Source: Bimastos eiseni
Lineage: Eukaryota; Annelida; Clitellata; Crassiclitellata; Lumbricidae
Length of the DNA stretch: 64,000 nt
Direction: 5' to 3'
Assembly (NCBI GenBank): GCA_959347315.1
Contig: OY365814.1
Span: forward strand, 29,153,402 to 29,217,401
The position numbers were made by a program, and so were the translations under genes. This document shows, piece after piece, positions 1 to 10,600 of the stretch. The notes under the pieces are model-generated. The model saw only the letters and a list, made by a program, of their open reading frames with translations. It ran no database searches and was not told where the DNA came from. The first letter of the stretch is position 1. Each line of letters begins with the position of its first letter.

Positions 1-94
1 AATTGCAGCAACTCGTCTAGCCCAGCAGGTGGACCACTCAGCTAAGTAGTTCTTCTATAAGGGCTTTCGCGCTCCCTATTTCCCTAAATCGGGG

Positions 95-357
95 AGTTCC
101 TAATTGTCTGCCTCGCAGACTCAGCGGGCTTCCTCATTCCTTGTGACCCTATGTCATAGCGCTTCACAGCTCCCCATAATGAGTCTCGTAAACACAGAGG
201 ACTTCCTCTGGGAAATCCCATGTGTCCCAATATCGGGGCGCTTTGCAGCTCCCCATAGTGAGTCTCGCAGACCCAGCGTGCTTCCTCATTCCCTGTGTGT
301 ATACCCTATATCGGGGCGCTTCGCAGTTCCTCGTAGTGAGCCTCGCAGACCCAGCGA
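95..357. repeat. Tandem repeat, four copies of about 76 bp, overlapping the 3' end of the Roc-COR gene
   Basis: The motif TCGCAGAC (or TCGTAAAC) recurs at 113, 186, 265 and 343, giving periods of 73, 79 and 78 bp. The copies share the order: ATCGGGGCGCTT, then GCAGCTCC, then TAGTGAGTCTCGCAGACCC. The rightmost copy (about 312-357) is coding on the minus strand, where it gives the last 13-15 residues and stop of the Roc-COR protein. The next copy leftwards would encode a near-identical peptide, CETHYGELQSAPI against the real CEAHYEELRSAPI. Confidence 0.8.
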
Positions 358-3300
358 ATCTCTCGCTCGACGTAGAGTGGTCTCAGCGACCCGAACCTTC
401 CCGATGTAGCATCGATGTGCAGGTACTTGGCTAGGTGGCAGCGGTTGGCCGACGACGGGGCCTGGAAGATGGCGTGCGCATTTATGGAGTTGTTGACCTT
501 GAAGTATAGGTCGGGCATTCCGTCGCCGGCCGCCGCAAGGACCTTCGTTAGCATGTTGACGACGCGGTCCTTGTTCTTCGACAGCCAGTGGTAGATGTCG
601 TGGATGTGCGGATCGACGCTGCGTAGGTAATCGTATACCTTAATGAGGTCTGCCACGACCGGTGCCACCAACCGACTGTTGTTGGCGTGTTCAGGAATGC
701 CCTGTATGGTCTGTATGAGCGGCAGAGCTAGATTCAGAAGGACTGGAAGTTGGTTACCGACCGCCTTCGTGAACTGAGCCGATTGGTTCAACCGGAAGCC
801 GGCGTCCTCGGTCACATGCCAGAACCCGGTGTACTCGCACAGGAAGTGCACTTCGAAGCCCTCGAGGAACTTCATCCGCGAGAACATGTACCAGTCCTTG
901 TTCGAGACCGTCGGACTCGGCGGCAGGATCAGCACGAGGCGCGGATGCTCGTAGTCTGGAAGCATCGTCAGACTGGCCGTCGGCGGAACCTCGATGACGC
1001 TGCTGAATCTGTAGTCGCAGCCAGAAGTGGCTCGACTCCACGTGCCGAAATTCTGCCACTTCCGGCAGATGGCCTTGCGTTTCGGCGAGAGGCAGTGGTA
1101 GGCGATTCTTCCCGGATGGGAGTGGCGCAAAAGGACGCACTTGGGACAGAGGAGGAAGAGGTCTCCTCCTCGCTCGTCGTCGTCCTCCGATCCGTGGGAA
1201 AGACTCCCGAAGCTCCCGTGGCCGTCGGAGCTGCAGAGGACGCTGGCGCTCGGACTGACGCTGCTTGTCGTCTGCGAGCTGAGACTGGCGCCATCCGACG
1301 ACGCCTCGTAGTCCTCTTCCGGTAGATCGTCGAGAAACAATTCGAGGAAGTTGAGGACTGCCTTCATCGTGCAGCACGGACTGATCCCGCGGACCTGGAC
1401 GCGGACGGCGTCCATCCGGGCGTGGAACATCACATGGACCTTATGGAGGACGTCGTCGGCCGTCTCTAGGTCCTCATTTCGCTGCCTGGAACGCAGGCGA
1501 CGCCGGAAATTATAGCAGTCCTCGCAGCCGGCCTGGTCGAAGGCGGAGAAGAAGACGATGTGGTGCGAGAGGAAGACGGGAACCGGGTCAGGGACGATCC
1601 GTAGGTGACGTCTTCCCTCTGCGTTGATCCGCAGGATCAGGTCGCTGAAGAGACCCGGTTTGAGCGACCGGATGGCGAAGTCGCACGTGATCTGCTTCTC
1701 CTCCCACTCGGGATTGTCCGGCCAGACGTCGTGACTCGGAGCCCCGTATTCGAGCAGGTTGGGCAGGAGGAAGAGTCGGTCGTCCCAATCTCCCTGAAGC
1801 ACGATGCACATCTCCAGCTTCTGTAGAGCGCCGAGCAGCCACCGCGCACTCAGAACAAGCGGTTGCTGCTGTTGGTCCTTACCGGAAGTGATCATCTTCA
1901 GCAGGCGTTCATCAAGGTCCCTGTCGATGAGAAGCTGCATGATCTCCGAAGTGGTGCACCGACTGCCCAGGTGAACGTCCATGACCTGGCCGAGTCGCTG
2001 GAGGAACCATTGGGTATTGACGATGACCATGCGGGACAGGATGTCGTCCGAGCTGAAGTAGACGACCTTCCCTCGTCGGTGGAAGTAGTGGAGCATGTGT
2101 TGGACATGCGTTGGAACGACGTCGCAGGTTTTCGCCAGCGACTTGACCTTGTCGTAGAAGAGGAAGGGTATTCCAGGCAACGTCGCGTCATCGACGCAGG
2201 CGGTCCGAATGAACGAAACCCAGCTTCGTGGTATTCTGTATTGCTGGTGGTAAGATGCGGAAAGACGAACGACCGCTTCCTTGAGCTGCTCGACGCTGGC
2301 GCTTGTCTTCCGCTGGGCCTTCGAAGAGGAATGCTTCTTCGCTTCCACCTCATAGTAACCGACGACGTGAGGAAATCTGTGCCTTCCGGACGGTTGGTGG
2401 TCTTCCAGCGGAACGTGTCCATTTGCAGTGGGCTCCGCCGGCCCCAGTGATAGGTCCACGCATCCCAGGGATCCGGTCCCACCCGGTGTCCGGTGTCCCT
2501 TGCCCAGCGTCCGTCTGAGCGCCAGATGTCGCGAGCAGCACAGCAGGCAGTTTGCAACGCGACCGTCCCCGAATCGCCTGGCATGGTGCGGCCTTCCGTG
2601 ATCGAGTAGATGCTCGATGATGTTCCAGACTTCCCCGAGCGATGCCTGGCGCACCTGATCGGCGTGGGTGCCTACGAGGACGACCGGCGTCTCGGGAGAG
2701 AGTTCATACAGCGCCTGCAGCCACATCTGGATGCGGTTGACGTGTCTGGCAAAGAGATGCTGGCAGCCGTTGTGCGGCTGAATGGCTGTTAGATCGACGG
2801 CGAGAAGGTACAGATCGACACTTAGGTTTCGGCTGAAGACGTCCATGACGCCGTTGGACAGTTCGATTGCGCTGAGGTAGCGCTGTTCTGCCCCATCGCA
2901 CGGCAACGCATCTGCGACAAGCGACTGAAGCTCTGCGTGTCCACCAAGGCCACAGCTGCCTTTCGATGGACTGACCGACGGGAGGTTGAAGGCATCGGTC
3001 AGGGTCGTCTTCCCGCTCCCGGATTCGCCAACCACGGCCACGGTGACGTCCCTGACGGACGGTCGAGTGGCGGCCTGGTCGAGGAAATTCTCAAGCTCGA
3101 GGTGGGCGAGTAGCTGCGTTGGGTCGTGGAGGACGTGGCGAGGTCGCAGCGTGACGTTGTAGTAGCTGAAGCGGTAGAGGCGGGAGATGAGATCGGCGAA
3201 GGCAGGCGGAATGAAGAGCAGGCGGTTGTGGCTGATGTCGAGCTCCATTAGGTCCTTGAGGTTGACCATCGTCGGCGGAAGGCGGGAGATGCGGTTGCGG

Positions 3301-3380
3301 TCGCAGCAGAAGGACCGCAAAGAACTGATCGATGCCACCCATGAAATGTCCTCCAGGCGATTATTGCTGACGGAAAGATT
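306..3380 (-). CDS. ANK-LRR-Roc-COR protein, last exon (LRR end, Roc GTPase, COR, C-terminal region)
   Basis: This exon of 1024 codons plus stop encodes the end of an LRR array (SVSNNRLEDIS, then LMELDISHNRL), a Roc GTPase domain and a COR domain. Walker A GESGSGKTT lies near 3005-3030 and a G4-like THAD near 2660. The COR region follows, with YFHRRGKVVYFSSDD near 2060. The C-terminal third has a Ser-rich acidic linker and a Cys/His cluster (CPKC...HCLSPKRKAIC), then ends at the TAG at 306. The exon start is set by a pyrimidine-rich acceptor ending TTGTAG just before AATCTTTCC at 3380, which joins in phase 0 to the LRR exon at 3656. No kinase motifs follow COR, so this resembles MFHAS1-like or kinase-less LRRK1-like ROCO proteins. 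Roc-COR proteins are GTP-dependent dimeric signalling scaffolds. The exact orthologue is not resolved. Confidence 0.85.
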   Translation of the reverse strand, partial: NLSVSNNRLEDISWVASISSLRSFCCDRNRISRLPPTMVNLKDLMELDISHNRLLFIPPAFADLISRLYRFSYYNVTLRPRHVLHDPTQLLAHLELENFLDQAATRPSVRDVTVAVVGESGSGKTTLTDAFNLPSVSPSKGSCGLGGHAELQSLVADALPCDGAEQRYLSAIELSNGVMDVFSRNLSVDLYLLAVDLTAIQPHNGCQHLFARHVNRIQMWLQALYELSPETPVVLVGTHADQVRQASLGEVWNIIEHLLDHGRPHHARRFGDGRVANCLLCCSRHLALRRTLGKGHRTPGGTGSLGCVDLSLGPAEPTANGHVPLEDHQPSGRHRFPHVVGYYEVEAKKHSSSKAQRKTSASVEQLKEAVVRLSASYHQQYRIPRSWVSFIRTACVDDATLPGIPFLFYDKVKSLAKTCDVVPTHVQHMLHYFHRRGKVVYFSSDDILSRMVIVNTQWFLQRLGQVMDVHLGSRCTTSEIMQLLIDRDLDERLLKMITSGKDQQQQPLVLSARWLLGALQKLEMCIVLQGDWDDRLFLLPNLLEYGAPSHDVWPDNPEWEEKQITCDFAIRSLKPGLFSDLILRINAEGRRHLRIVPDPVPVFLSHHIVFFSAFDQAGCEDCYNFRRRLRSRQRNEDLETADDVLHKVHVMFHARMDAVRVQVRGISPCCTMKAVLNFLELFLDDLPEEDYEASSDGASLSSQTTSSVSPSASVLCSSDGHGSFGSLSHGSEDDDERGGDLFLLCPKCVLLRHSHPGRIAYHCLSPKRKAICRKWQNFGTWSRATSGCDYRFSSVIEVPPTASLTMLPDYEHPRLVLILPPSPTVSNKDWYMFSRMKFLEGFEVHFLCEYTGFWHVTEDAGFRLNQSAQFTKAVGNQLPVLLNLALPLIQTIQGIPEHANNSRLVAPVVADLIKVYDYLRSVDPHIHDIYHWLSKNKDRVVNMLTKVLAAAGDGMPDLYFKVNNSINAHAIFQAPSSANRCHLAKYLHIDATSGRFGSLRPLYVEREIRWVCEAHYEELRSAPI

Positions 3381-3440
3381 CTACAACGGACAGGAGTGGC
3401 TGGACAGGTGCGTCATCATACAATACAATACAACTGTAAT

Positions 3441-3559
3441 TTTATATCGCCCCTCTAATAACAGGTAAGTTCAGAAGTGCACACACGCCTCGACGACGCA
3501 ACTTCAGTTGTAATGCAGAGCAATTGTGTGTGAAGGACTTGCTCAAGGTCCCTACACAG
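3441..3559 (-). mobile_element. SINE fragment (3' part) within the intron
   Basis: It matches the 3' halves of the SINE copies at 16972-17177, 39264-39475 and 52292-52480. Shared blocks include GGACTTGCTCAAGGTCCC, GCAGAGCAATTGTGTG and CAGAAGTGCACAC. The tRNA-like head is missing: the similarity stops at 3559, where a TTA microsatellite begins. Confidence 0.75.
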
Positions 3560-3648
3560 TATTATTATTATTATTTTTATTATTATTATTATTACTATTA
3601 TTATTATTATTATTATTATTATTGTTATTGTTATTGTTATTATTAGTA
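3558..3648. repeat. (TTA)n microsatellite
   Basis: About 90 bp of TTATTATTA with a few TTG interruptions, inside the intron and abutting the SINE fragment. Confidence 0.9.
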
Positions 3649-3655
3649 CATTTAC

Positions 3656-4228
3656 CTGGATATGGTTCATCTTTCCGATGCAGCTGGGCAGCATCCTCAG
3701 CCTTGGACTCTGTCTATCACAGCAGAACGTAACGAGGTTCTTCAACCTCACCAGGTCCTCCGGAACTTCCTCCAAACTATTCCTATCGACCTTCAGCACT
3801 TCGAGACAGTCCATGAGAAAGAGACTCGTCGGTAGGCGGCGCAGGTGAGTATTCGAAAGCACCAGAGTCTTCAGCCTGACTCCAACGAATATATCGTCCT
3901 CCTCGAGCTGTGGTCTGCAATCAACCACGTACAGCGAGCTGAGTGTGGCCAGATCCGTGCAGCGTAGTAGATCGTGTATTGGGGTTATGTAGCAATCGTC
4001 CTGTATCAGAACGATGTCCGTCAGCCGCAGTGTCCACGTACATCCGGCAAGGACGTCCTCGACGACCGAGGACACGTTTTCGTGGACGATCAGGAGGAAT
4101 GCCTCCTCAGAAGGGACTTGAACGCTGTCTTCCTCGGTCGCGAGGGTTTTCAGCTTCGTGTCGTCGCTGTCGTCGACTAGTTGAGAAGGATCGCTGATTC
4201 TGACGGAGGTCGAGTGAGGTCGAAGCAA
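3656..4228 (-). CDS. ANK-LRR-Roc-COR protein, leucine-rich-repeat exon
   Basis: The exon encodes 191 residues in phase 0. After an acidic N-terminal stretch, leucine-rich repeats follow: LKTLVLSNTHLRRLPTSL, then LEVLKVDRNSLEEVPEDL, then LRMLPSCIGKMNHIQ. The last repeat is completed across the splice by NLSVSNNRLEDI in the next exon, which supports the intron. A plausible acceptor (CTTTCGTTATGCTTCAG) precedes TTG at 4228 and would join the upstream ankyrin exon at 12600. Alternatively, an ATG at 4235-4237 could start a shorter protein without ankyrin repeats. LRRs here probably bind a partner or shape the dimeric ROCO core. Confidence in coding is high. Confidence in the exact 5' end is moderate. 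Confidence 0.75.
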
Positions 4229-4315
4229 CTGAAGCATAACGAAAGGATTCAGTTCAACAGGGAAAGAGATCAGCGATTAATTTGAAAATTAATAGAGCAG
4301 ACTTAGACAATGAAA

Positions 4316-4860
4316 GGTCAGTCAGTCAGTCAGTCAGTCAGTCAGTCAGTCAGTCAGTCAGTCAGTCAGTCAGTCAGTCAGTCAGTCAGTCAGTCAGTCA
4401 GTCAGTCAGTCAGTCAGTCAGTCAGTCAGTCAGTCAGTCAGTCAGTCAGTCAGTCAGTCAGTCAGTCAGTCAGTCAGCCAGTCAGTCAGTCAGTCAGTCA
4501 GTCGGCCTTGAATCAGTCAGCAGGCCGTTGAGTCAGTCAGTCAATCAATCAATCAGCCATTAGGCCAGTCAGTCAGCCAGTCAATCACTTAGTCAATCAG
4601 TCAACTATTCAATCAGGTAGGCAGTCAGTAAGGCAGTTAGTCAATTAATCGACATTGAGTCAGTCGGTAAGTCAGTCAGTCAGTCAATCAGTCAATCAAT
4701 CAATCAGTTAATCAACTAGTCATTCAGTCAGTCAATCAGTCAATTCAGTCAGTCAGTAAGCCGTTGAGTCAGACAGTCAATCAATCAGTTTTCAATCAGT
4801 CAGTCAATGACTTAATCAATCAGGCAATCACTCGTCGTTCTAATAAACAACCCCACCAGT
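4316..4860. repeat. (GTCA)n microsatellite, pure core then degenerate
   Basis: About 40 perfect GTCA units from 4317 to about 4477 are followed by decayed GTCA/ATCA units to about 4840. The forward frames stay open as Ser-Val-Ser-Gln because the unit has no forward stop. This is not coding evidence. A second pure array of the same unit lies at 24626-24770. Confidence 0.95.
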
Positions 4861-5639
4861 CGACCAACTGAGAAAGGCTGTAAGCATCAGTCAATTGCTG
4901 ACATCCTAAATTAAAAATACCGTCAACTATCGATTATTCGATTAAAACTAAGTCACCCTTCACTCAAACGCATTAGCAACGCAATTATTCCGTTCGCAAA
5001 TATCACCCTACGAACATAGCGTCAAATCAATATATGCCGTAACGTCACATCGTCTCAAGCGCCTTAATCCTCCCTCGGACCTCGACAAGTAACGAGATGG
5101 GATGTAACGAGATGTAACGAGATCGCATGGCCCTTGCTGACTTCCCTTCTCGTTTGGCTCATGTAGCGTTGAGATAGATCTATCGGAAATTTTAATTACA
5201 TTTTACATAATTATTATCAAGAATGAGGTTTCGACAGCAATTCTTTATTAGAATATAATGCACCAATCGTAAAACTGATTGACTTGTCAATTCGACAAGA
5301 ACATCAAAGAGATTCCTTGTCTATCCATAATAAACTGCATTATAACACACGAGGATCGCTTTCAATGTTGCATGACTTTATAACCTCTAAGACGCCATTG
5401 AAACGTAATAGGGCTTTTATCAAGTACTCCTCAGAACCGTTGTAATAACCGAGGCGTTGTTACATCATAAAAGAATTCGGTCAACATCGTGCTGTCGGTT
5501 CTATGCCCCATGGGTCATATTCATCGCCTCTCGCTTCTTATACTCAGTGGTAACAGCGCTGACACGATAAAACTTCATTTACGTGTCGCCCTTAAATTCA
5601 TATTCTCTTGATCGCTGCTCTGAATGGAGCGCTGGGACT
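4861..5639. other. Intronic/intergenic DNA with no recognised feature
   Basis: AT-rich mixed sequence. The only structure noted is a short direct repetition of ATGTAACGAGAT near 5095-5125. Confidence 0.5.
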
Positions 5640-6640
5640 GCTGTGGGTGACAATCGACTGGGGAACGGGAACTGATGAAGAGGGAGAAGGAGTCATCGCG
5701 GAATGGGATAAAAAGAAGATATTGGATGAAAGAGGAAGAGGAGGAAGTTAGATAAAGGTAGAGGTGAGGAAGAGAAAGGAGACGAAGGGAAGACATGGAA
5801 GGGAAATGGAAGGCAAGAGAAGAGAGAAGGAAAATACGAGGTAGAGGAAAGTAAAGGGAGATCGTTAAGGGAGGAAAGAGAAGAGAGATGAAAGAAGGGA
5901 GAAGAGAGATGAAGGAAGAGAAACGAGGAGGGAGTGAAAGGAGAGAGAATATGGAAAAAGAAGGGTTGGGTGGGAAAGAAGTGGAAAGCATGACAGAAGG
6001 TGAAGGTAAATGTATGGTAAATGAAGCGAGGAAGACGAAGGAAAGAGCAGTGAAGACACTACGGAAAGATGAAGCTAAGAGAATGAAGATAAATAGAGGG
6101 AGAGAAGAGAGAGAAGTCAAGGAAGATGATTGAGAGAAGGCACATGAACAGACGTGAATAGAAATTAAAGGAACACAAGGTAATGGAAAGAAATATAGGA
6201 GAGCTGGACTGAATGTGGAGATAGGAAGAGAATAGAGTGGAATTGAACGAGAAATGACTGGAAATGGAGATTGGTGAATTGATGATGGAGGCGCGCAGTG
6301 AAGAGAAGGAGGAAGGAGGAAGAAGAGAGGAGGCATGGAGAAGAATCGAGTGGAAGAGAGGCGAATCTTTGCCAAACCCTCGGCTTCTTCTGCGAAACAG
6401 TAAAATTATGTGGCGCCAGAGTTCGGTAAACACTGTTCACCAGAAGCCGTTAACAAGTCATTCGAGGCCACCGTAGGACACAGCGTGGCCGGTCTGGCCG
6501 TGTTGATAAGAAACGGATTTAGTAAGGTTATGTGGACGGAGAGAAGGAAGGACGGAGAGAAGGAAGGACAGACGGAGAGAGGGACGGATGAAAGGACGGA
6601 AGGATGGAAGGAAGGAAGGAAGGATTGAAGTAAGAAAGGT
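5640..6640. repeat. Long purine-rich (plus strand) low-complexity tract
   Basis: The plus strand is overwhelmingly G/A (GGAAGAGGAGGAAG, GAGAGAAGAGAG) for roughly 700 bp. A shorter GGAC/GGAA array follows at 6530-6630. The long minus-strand frame at 5575-6375 (Ser/Leu/Phe/Pro) is a composition artefact. Confidence 0.85.
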
Positions 6641-6784
6641 GGAAGGATGAATACATTTATTAATAACTGATTAATAACTGATTAAGCTTTGAACGCAAAA
6701 ATAATGACTAATGATTTATTATTTACCTGAGTTGTATAACAAAAGAAATATTGTATGAAATGACTAATCATTGCTAGACAAATA

Positions 6785-6975
6785 CGCAATCTGTGTGTTG
6801 GTGCATGTATATGGACATTTGTGTACTCATGTACGTCATAGCACGTGTACACTTGTACATATGTATATGGGCATTTGTGTACGCATGTACATCATAGCAC
6901 GTGTACACTTGTACATATGTATATGGGCATTTGTGTACGCATGTACATCATAGCACGTGTACACTTGTACATATG
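6785..6975. repeat. 56-bp minisatellite
   Basis: GCACGTGTAC starts at 6841, 6897 and 6953, an exact 56-bp period. The last units are almost identical and a diverged unit precedes them. Confidence 0.9.
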
Positions 6976-6979
6976 CGAA

Positions 6980-7950
6980 TGCGTGAACGTACGAATGTAG
7001 GCCTATGTATAACATTAACCAATTTCAATTCGGCTCCGGGTTTGGCAAAGTTCTTGACTGCTTAAGTTAGTGATCACGTGCATATCATAAATCATCCTCT
7101 GCAAATCTTTTCCTGTCTTCGCTGATAATTTCGAAAGAATCGAATTTTTAATTTCACCTTCAGTTTCGTATCATTTTGAAATGGACATCAAATGAGTCGT
7201 TTCTTTTATAGATCTGCGGAGAAATCGTCCACCAGTAATTCTGTATTAGCGTTAGTTTTGCAAATCGCCGGAAGTGGTGGTCGTTATATCTGATTATTTC
7301 TGAGAAAGTTGCCTGAACTGGGATCGCCAGTCTGGTTTTGATTACCACAATTACACCGACAGCAAAATTGTCAATCACAAAAAAGAGAGCGAAGGGTCTA
7401 GAGGCGGGGCTCAGAATTTGTCCAGACCTGCAGCCTCTCCAACCATTTAACAGCAATACCACGAAGCAGACTTTCGCCTATTATTTGCAGTACAGCGAAC
7501 ATAGGGGAAAAACGACATGCCATCCCATCCAACCATTAGGCATCGTGGACATGTTTTGCCGCCTCGTTCTCTTGACTCGGTCATTCCAACACTGCACTGG
7601 CCAACAGTCGATTGTCTGATCAGGAAAACGCTCTTAATTGGGATGGAATAGGAGAAGTCCGGTTCGGAATAATGTATTCCAATTGGCAATTGAGAACATT
7701 CTATCTATCTATTATAATAATGGGTTTAAGTTCTAAGATATTCCAAGTCTAGCATGTAACCTCTTACTTACTTCGACTTAGTTTCTCACGCTCCTCTTGA
7801 GGCATAGGTCGATATGTAGCTTCATATAAATGGCGTGCTTGCTTTTTTCGGTCGCATCTACTGCCGATCATTTTCCGATCACCTTCCTGAATGTCGCACT
7901 TACTTTTGTTCACGCGTTTGCATTGGGACTGACTACTGAACAAGTACTAC
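6980..7950. other. Unique-looking intronic DNA, nothing recognised
   Basis: Mixed AT-rich sequence. Frames of 93-100 codons at 7160-7462 (minus) and 7338-7619 (plus) overlap each other and show no recognisable motif or splice context. Confidence 0.4.
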
Positions 7951-7959
7951 AGTGCCATC

Positions 7960-8146
7960 GACGTTGGCCTCCCGTTGGGGCGTTGTGCACAGCTTGATAG
8001 GGTGCTTAGCGCAGCTGTTGTTGGGGGTGGGTTTTCCCTCAAAATGTGACCATGTCTCGTATCATATGCGTGACGTGTTCCACTGGCTTTCCATTTCCAG
8101 GCGCATTGAATTTATTGGCTCCGTCTGGGTCTGGCGGTCAACATAA
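7960..8146 (+). pseudogene. Decayed non-LTR retrotransposon, end of reverse-transcriptase ORF
   Basis: The plus frame around 8044-8125 reads CDHVSYHMRDVFHWLSIS followed by RRIEF. This matches the pattern near the C-terminus of Jockey/CR1/L2-type reverse transcriptases (xFDHITPVLxxLHWLPVxxRIxFK). A related minus-strand remnant lies at 23795-23955. No intact LINE ORF is present. Confidence 0.6.
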
Positions 8147-8319
8147 TGTCCTTTAATGGTCAATCACGAGGCCACTCCTCCAAACATCGTGCAAACATTC
8201 AATTTAGCCGTCGTACAACTGACCTTCACTCCGTCGATCAATGTACCGATCAAATCATCAAATAGCTGCTACACTCGCCATTCTGCCAACCAGACAATCC
8301 TTTCTTCAATTCTCCTTTC

Positions 8320-8450
8320 CGTCCATACATACATTCTTCCATCCATCGATCCATTCATCCATCCATCCATTCGTCCATCCTGGACCATATCTACATCAAT
8401 CCATCCATTGATTCATTGATCGATCCATCTATCCATCCATCTATCCATAA
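8320..8450. repeat. (ATCC)n microsatellite, imperfect
   Basis: Degenerate CCATCCATCCAT units with TTGATC interruptions. Confidence 0.9.
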
Positions 8451-8471
8451 ATGTATACACATCAACTAAAC

Positions 8472-8831
8472 CAGTGTTTTCCAAACTGTTCCGCGGAACC
8501 TAGGGTTCCTTGAGGTGAAGACAATGGTTCCGCGTTAAACATTCAGTGAAAAAACTTTTCTGTTATAATTTTCCATATCAGTCGCCGTATAGAATGTATA
8601 AAGTGCTCCATATATATCCATTCTATCTTGAAAATTAAATTCACATGTAATTAAACATCGACATTTTTGCTATTATTATTCTAATAAGGTAAACCAATAA
8701 TTGTATGCGTTTATAGCCTAAATTTCAAGCGTTTGCACCTACAACAGAATATATTTAATTTTTAACGGAGGTTCCGCCGAAAAGAATTAAGATTACAAGC
8801 GTTCCAAAAAAGATCGGGAAACGCTGCACTA
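8472..8831. mobile_element. Candidate hAT-like non-autonomous element (MITE), about 360 bp
   Basis: The left end is CAGTGTTTTCCAAACTG. The right end, read inwards on the minus strand, is similar (CAGTG...TTTCCC after allowing the terminal base). Both ends carry GGTTCC-type motifs, including a GTTCCGCGGAAC palindrome at the left. The flanks CTAAACC and CTAAGCC are a near target-site match. There is no coding capacity. The terminal pattern is typical of hAT elements, but the TIRs are imperfect. Confidence 0.45.
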
Positions 8832-8839
8832 AGCCATCC

Positions 8840-9760
8840 ACCAGCCGTTGCACTAGCCATTCCCTAACCAGTTAACCCACTATCCCTCTATAAAAATCCA
8901 TCAACCACACCGCCCACCAACGCACTCATCCGTCTCCACCATGGAGCGAGCACACCACTTGCCATCCTACCTACAAACCATTCATCAAATCCTCGAGCCA
9001 CCCACGAATTCACTCCCCCAGACAACCAGCCAATCGTCACCCACACGAATCCATCCATCATCCCGTTCATGCGCCATCCCAATATCCAACGCCATTGCGG
9101 ATTATTATTATTCATTAACGTCCCTTAGGCTCGTGTTTGCGCCTTCATTTAGGCGTGAGTATCTCGTCGAGAAATTCCTCTTCATTCTTCTCCGCATCTT
9201 CCATCGTCCTCTTGATCCCTCCCTCGACGCGGACCCATTCTTCCCCAAGGGTCGGACGCTCCACTCGTCACTCCGCGCAGAGGAAATGCGAGGCAGGCCG
9301 AAGATCGAGAAGGGGGAGGATATGGCTTTTAAGGGAAGCATTCGGACGTTTGTTCGCTTGTTATTGTGTCTTCCCACTTGCCACAGGCCACAGTATTTTG
9401 ATGACGTGGAATAGAGGAAGAATGAGAATAAAGGCAAGAAGAAAGGAAGGGGAGAGGAAGGAATAGAGAGAGAAAAAAGGGAAGGAGGATGGGAGTAAGG
9501 GAAGATTGTCCTACTGCTGGATGAATTTATTGGTGATCGATTTTCAATAAATGCTCTTTCCAAACGAGTGAAAGACTGGTTGGCCGGATATGAGGAATGA
9601 TTAATGGAGGGATGGAAGACTGGATGGATTGATGGATGGACGAGCGGACGAACGGATGGATGAGCATATAGAGAGACAGACAGATGGATAAATAGGTACA
9701 TGCATGTGGATTAATGAATGAATGAATGAATGAATGAATGAATGAATGCGTTGCTGAATC
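8840..9760. repeat. C-rich, purine-rich and GGAT/GAAT low-complexity stretches
   Basis: 8840-9090 is CCA/CCAT-rich, 9411-9500 is purine-rich and 9595-9750 is GGATGGAT then (GAAT)n. The part at 9116-9410 is more complex and GC-richer, but no open frame there is recognisable. Confidence 0.7.
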
Positions 9761-9799
9761 AATTGACTCCTGGAAAAGTGCATGAATGCATCAGTATGT

Positions 9800-10110
9800 T
9801 ACATACATATAACGCAACATACTATAACATAACACAACATAAAATAGCATAATATAACCTACCATAAAAAACGTAACATAACATAACACAACATAGCGTG
9901 ACACAACATAGCATAACATAACACAACATAACACAATATAACATAACACAACACGATACAGCATAACATAACTTAACACAACATAACATAACACACCATA
10001 ACATAACGTGACACAACATAACATAACATAGAAATAACATTAACATAGCACAACATGCCATAACAAAACAAAGAATAAAACACTACAGAATATAGCACAA
10101 AATGTCACAG
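9800..10110. repeat. Degenerate ACATAACACA repeat tract
   Basis: About 300 bp of 5-10 bp units built from ACATA and ACACA. Open minus frames rich in Cys/Tyr/Val are by-products. Confidence 0.9.
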
Positions 10111-10600
10111 CATAGTATAGCGTAAGCGGCTCGTAAGAAATCACACATCAGCACGTCATGTCATCGTCACATCTGAAAGCAACATCAGCGGGCATCAGCG
10201 AGGCATCAGCGAATGACTTTGCGGACGCTAATTGTGTCTGCTGAAGCGTAACCTTTCTGCTAGATGCGAGTCAGCGCTTGACGTTCTGGCCTTTGACCTT
10301 AGAGTTCCGCCTGGCCACACAACAATCGCAGCGTCACGATACAGTGGAACACCCTCACGGACGAAGCAAAGGGCAGCTGATTGAAGAGGAGGACCTAAAC
10401 CGTGAAGGGGACGAAGGTTGAGACAGTGTGGCCAAAACGACGCCTAATTGATGGCCTTTTGCTACGCATCACTGCCCGATTTATAGGCAACGGAATTCAA
10501 TACAATGTCAGTAATGCAATGTAAAGCACGCTGTAATGTAACGCGATGTAAAATGACGATTGTGAGCGATGATCAAAGTTTTGCCATTTCAAACGCTGCG
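10111..10600. other. Non-repetitive intronic stretch
   Basis: More complex and GC-richer than its neighbours. There is a short triplication of CATCAGCG at 10190-10215. No coding pattern was recognised. It could be conserved non-coding DNA. Confidence 0.35.

Larger units (their letters stand above)
3381..3655 (-). other. Phase-0 intron between the LRR exon and the Roc-COR exon
   Basis: The donor is CAG|GTAAAT (exon ends at 3656) and the acceptor is TTGTAG|AAT (exon starts at 3380), minus strand. The intron is 275 bp. It holds a truncated SINE and a TTA microsatellite, so most of its length is inserted repeat. Confidence 0.8.

Noticed and set aside
306..3380. LRRK-type protein kinase
   Set aside because: No kinase motifs (glycine loop, HRD, DFG) follow the COR domain before the stop at 306.
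4282..4563. Open frames of Ser-Val-Ser-Gln repeats, here and at 24600-24974
   Set aside because: They are produced by a tetranucleotide microsatellite that has no forward stop in any frame. There is no start context or flanking coding sequence.
5575..6375. 266-codon minus frame rich in Ser, Leu, Phe and Pro
   Set aside because: Arises from a long purine/pyrimidine-asymmetric tract. No domain, and parallel frames are also open.
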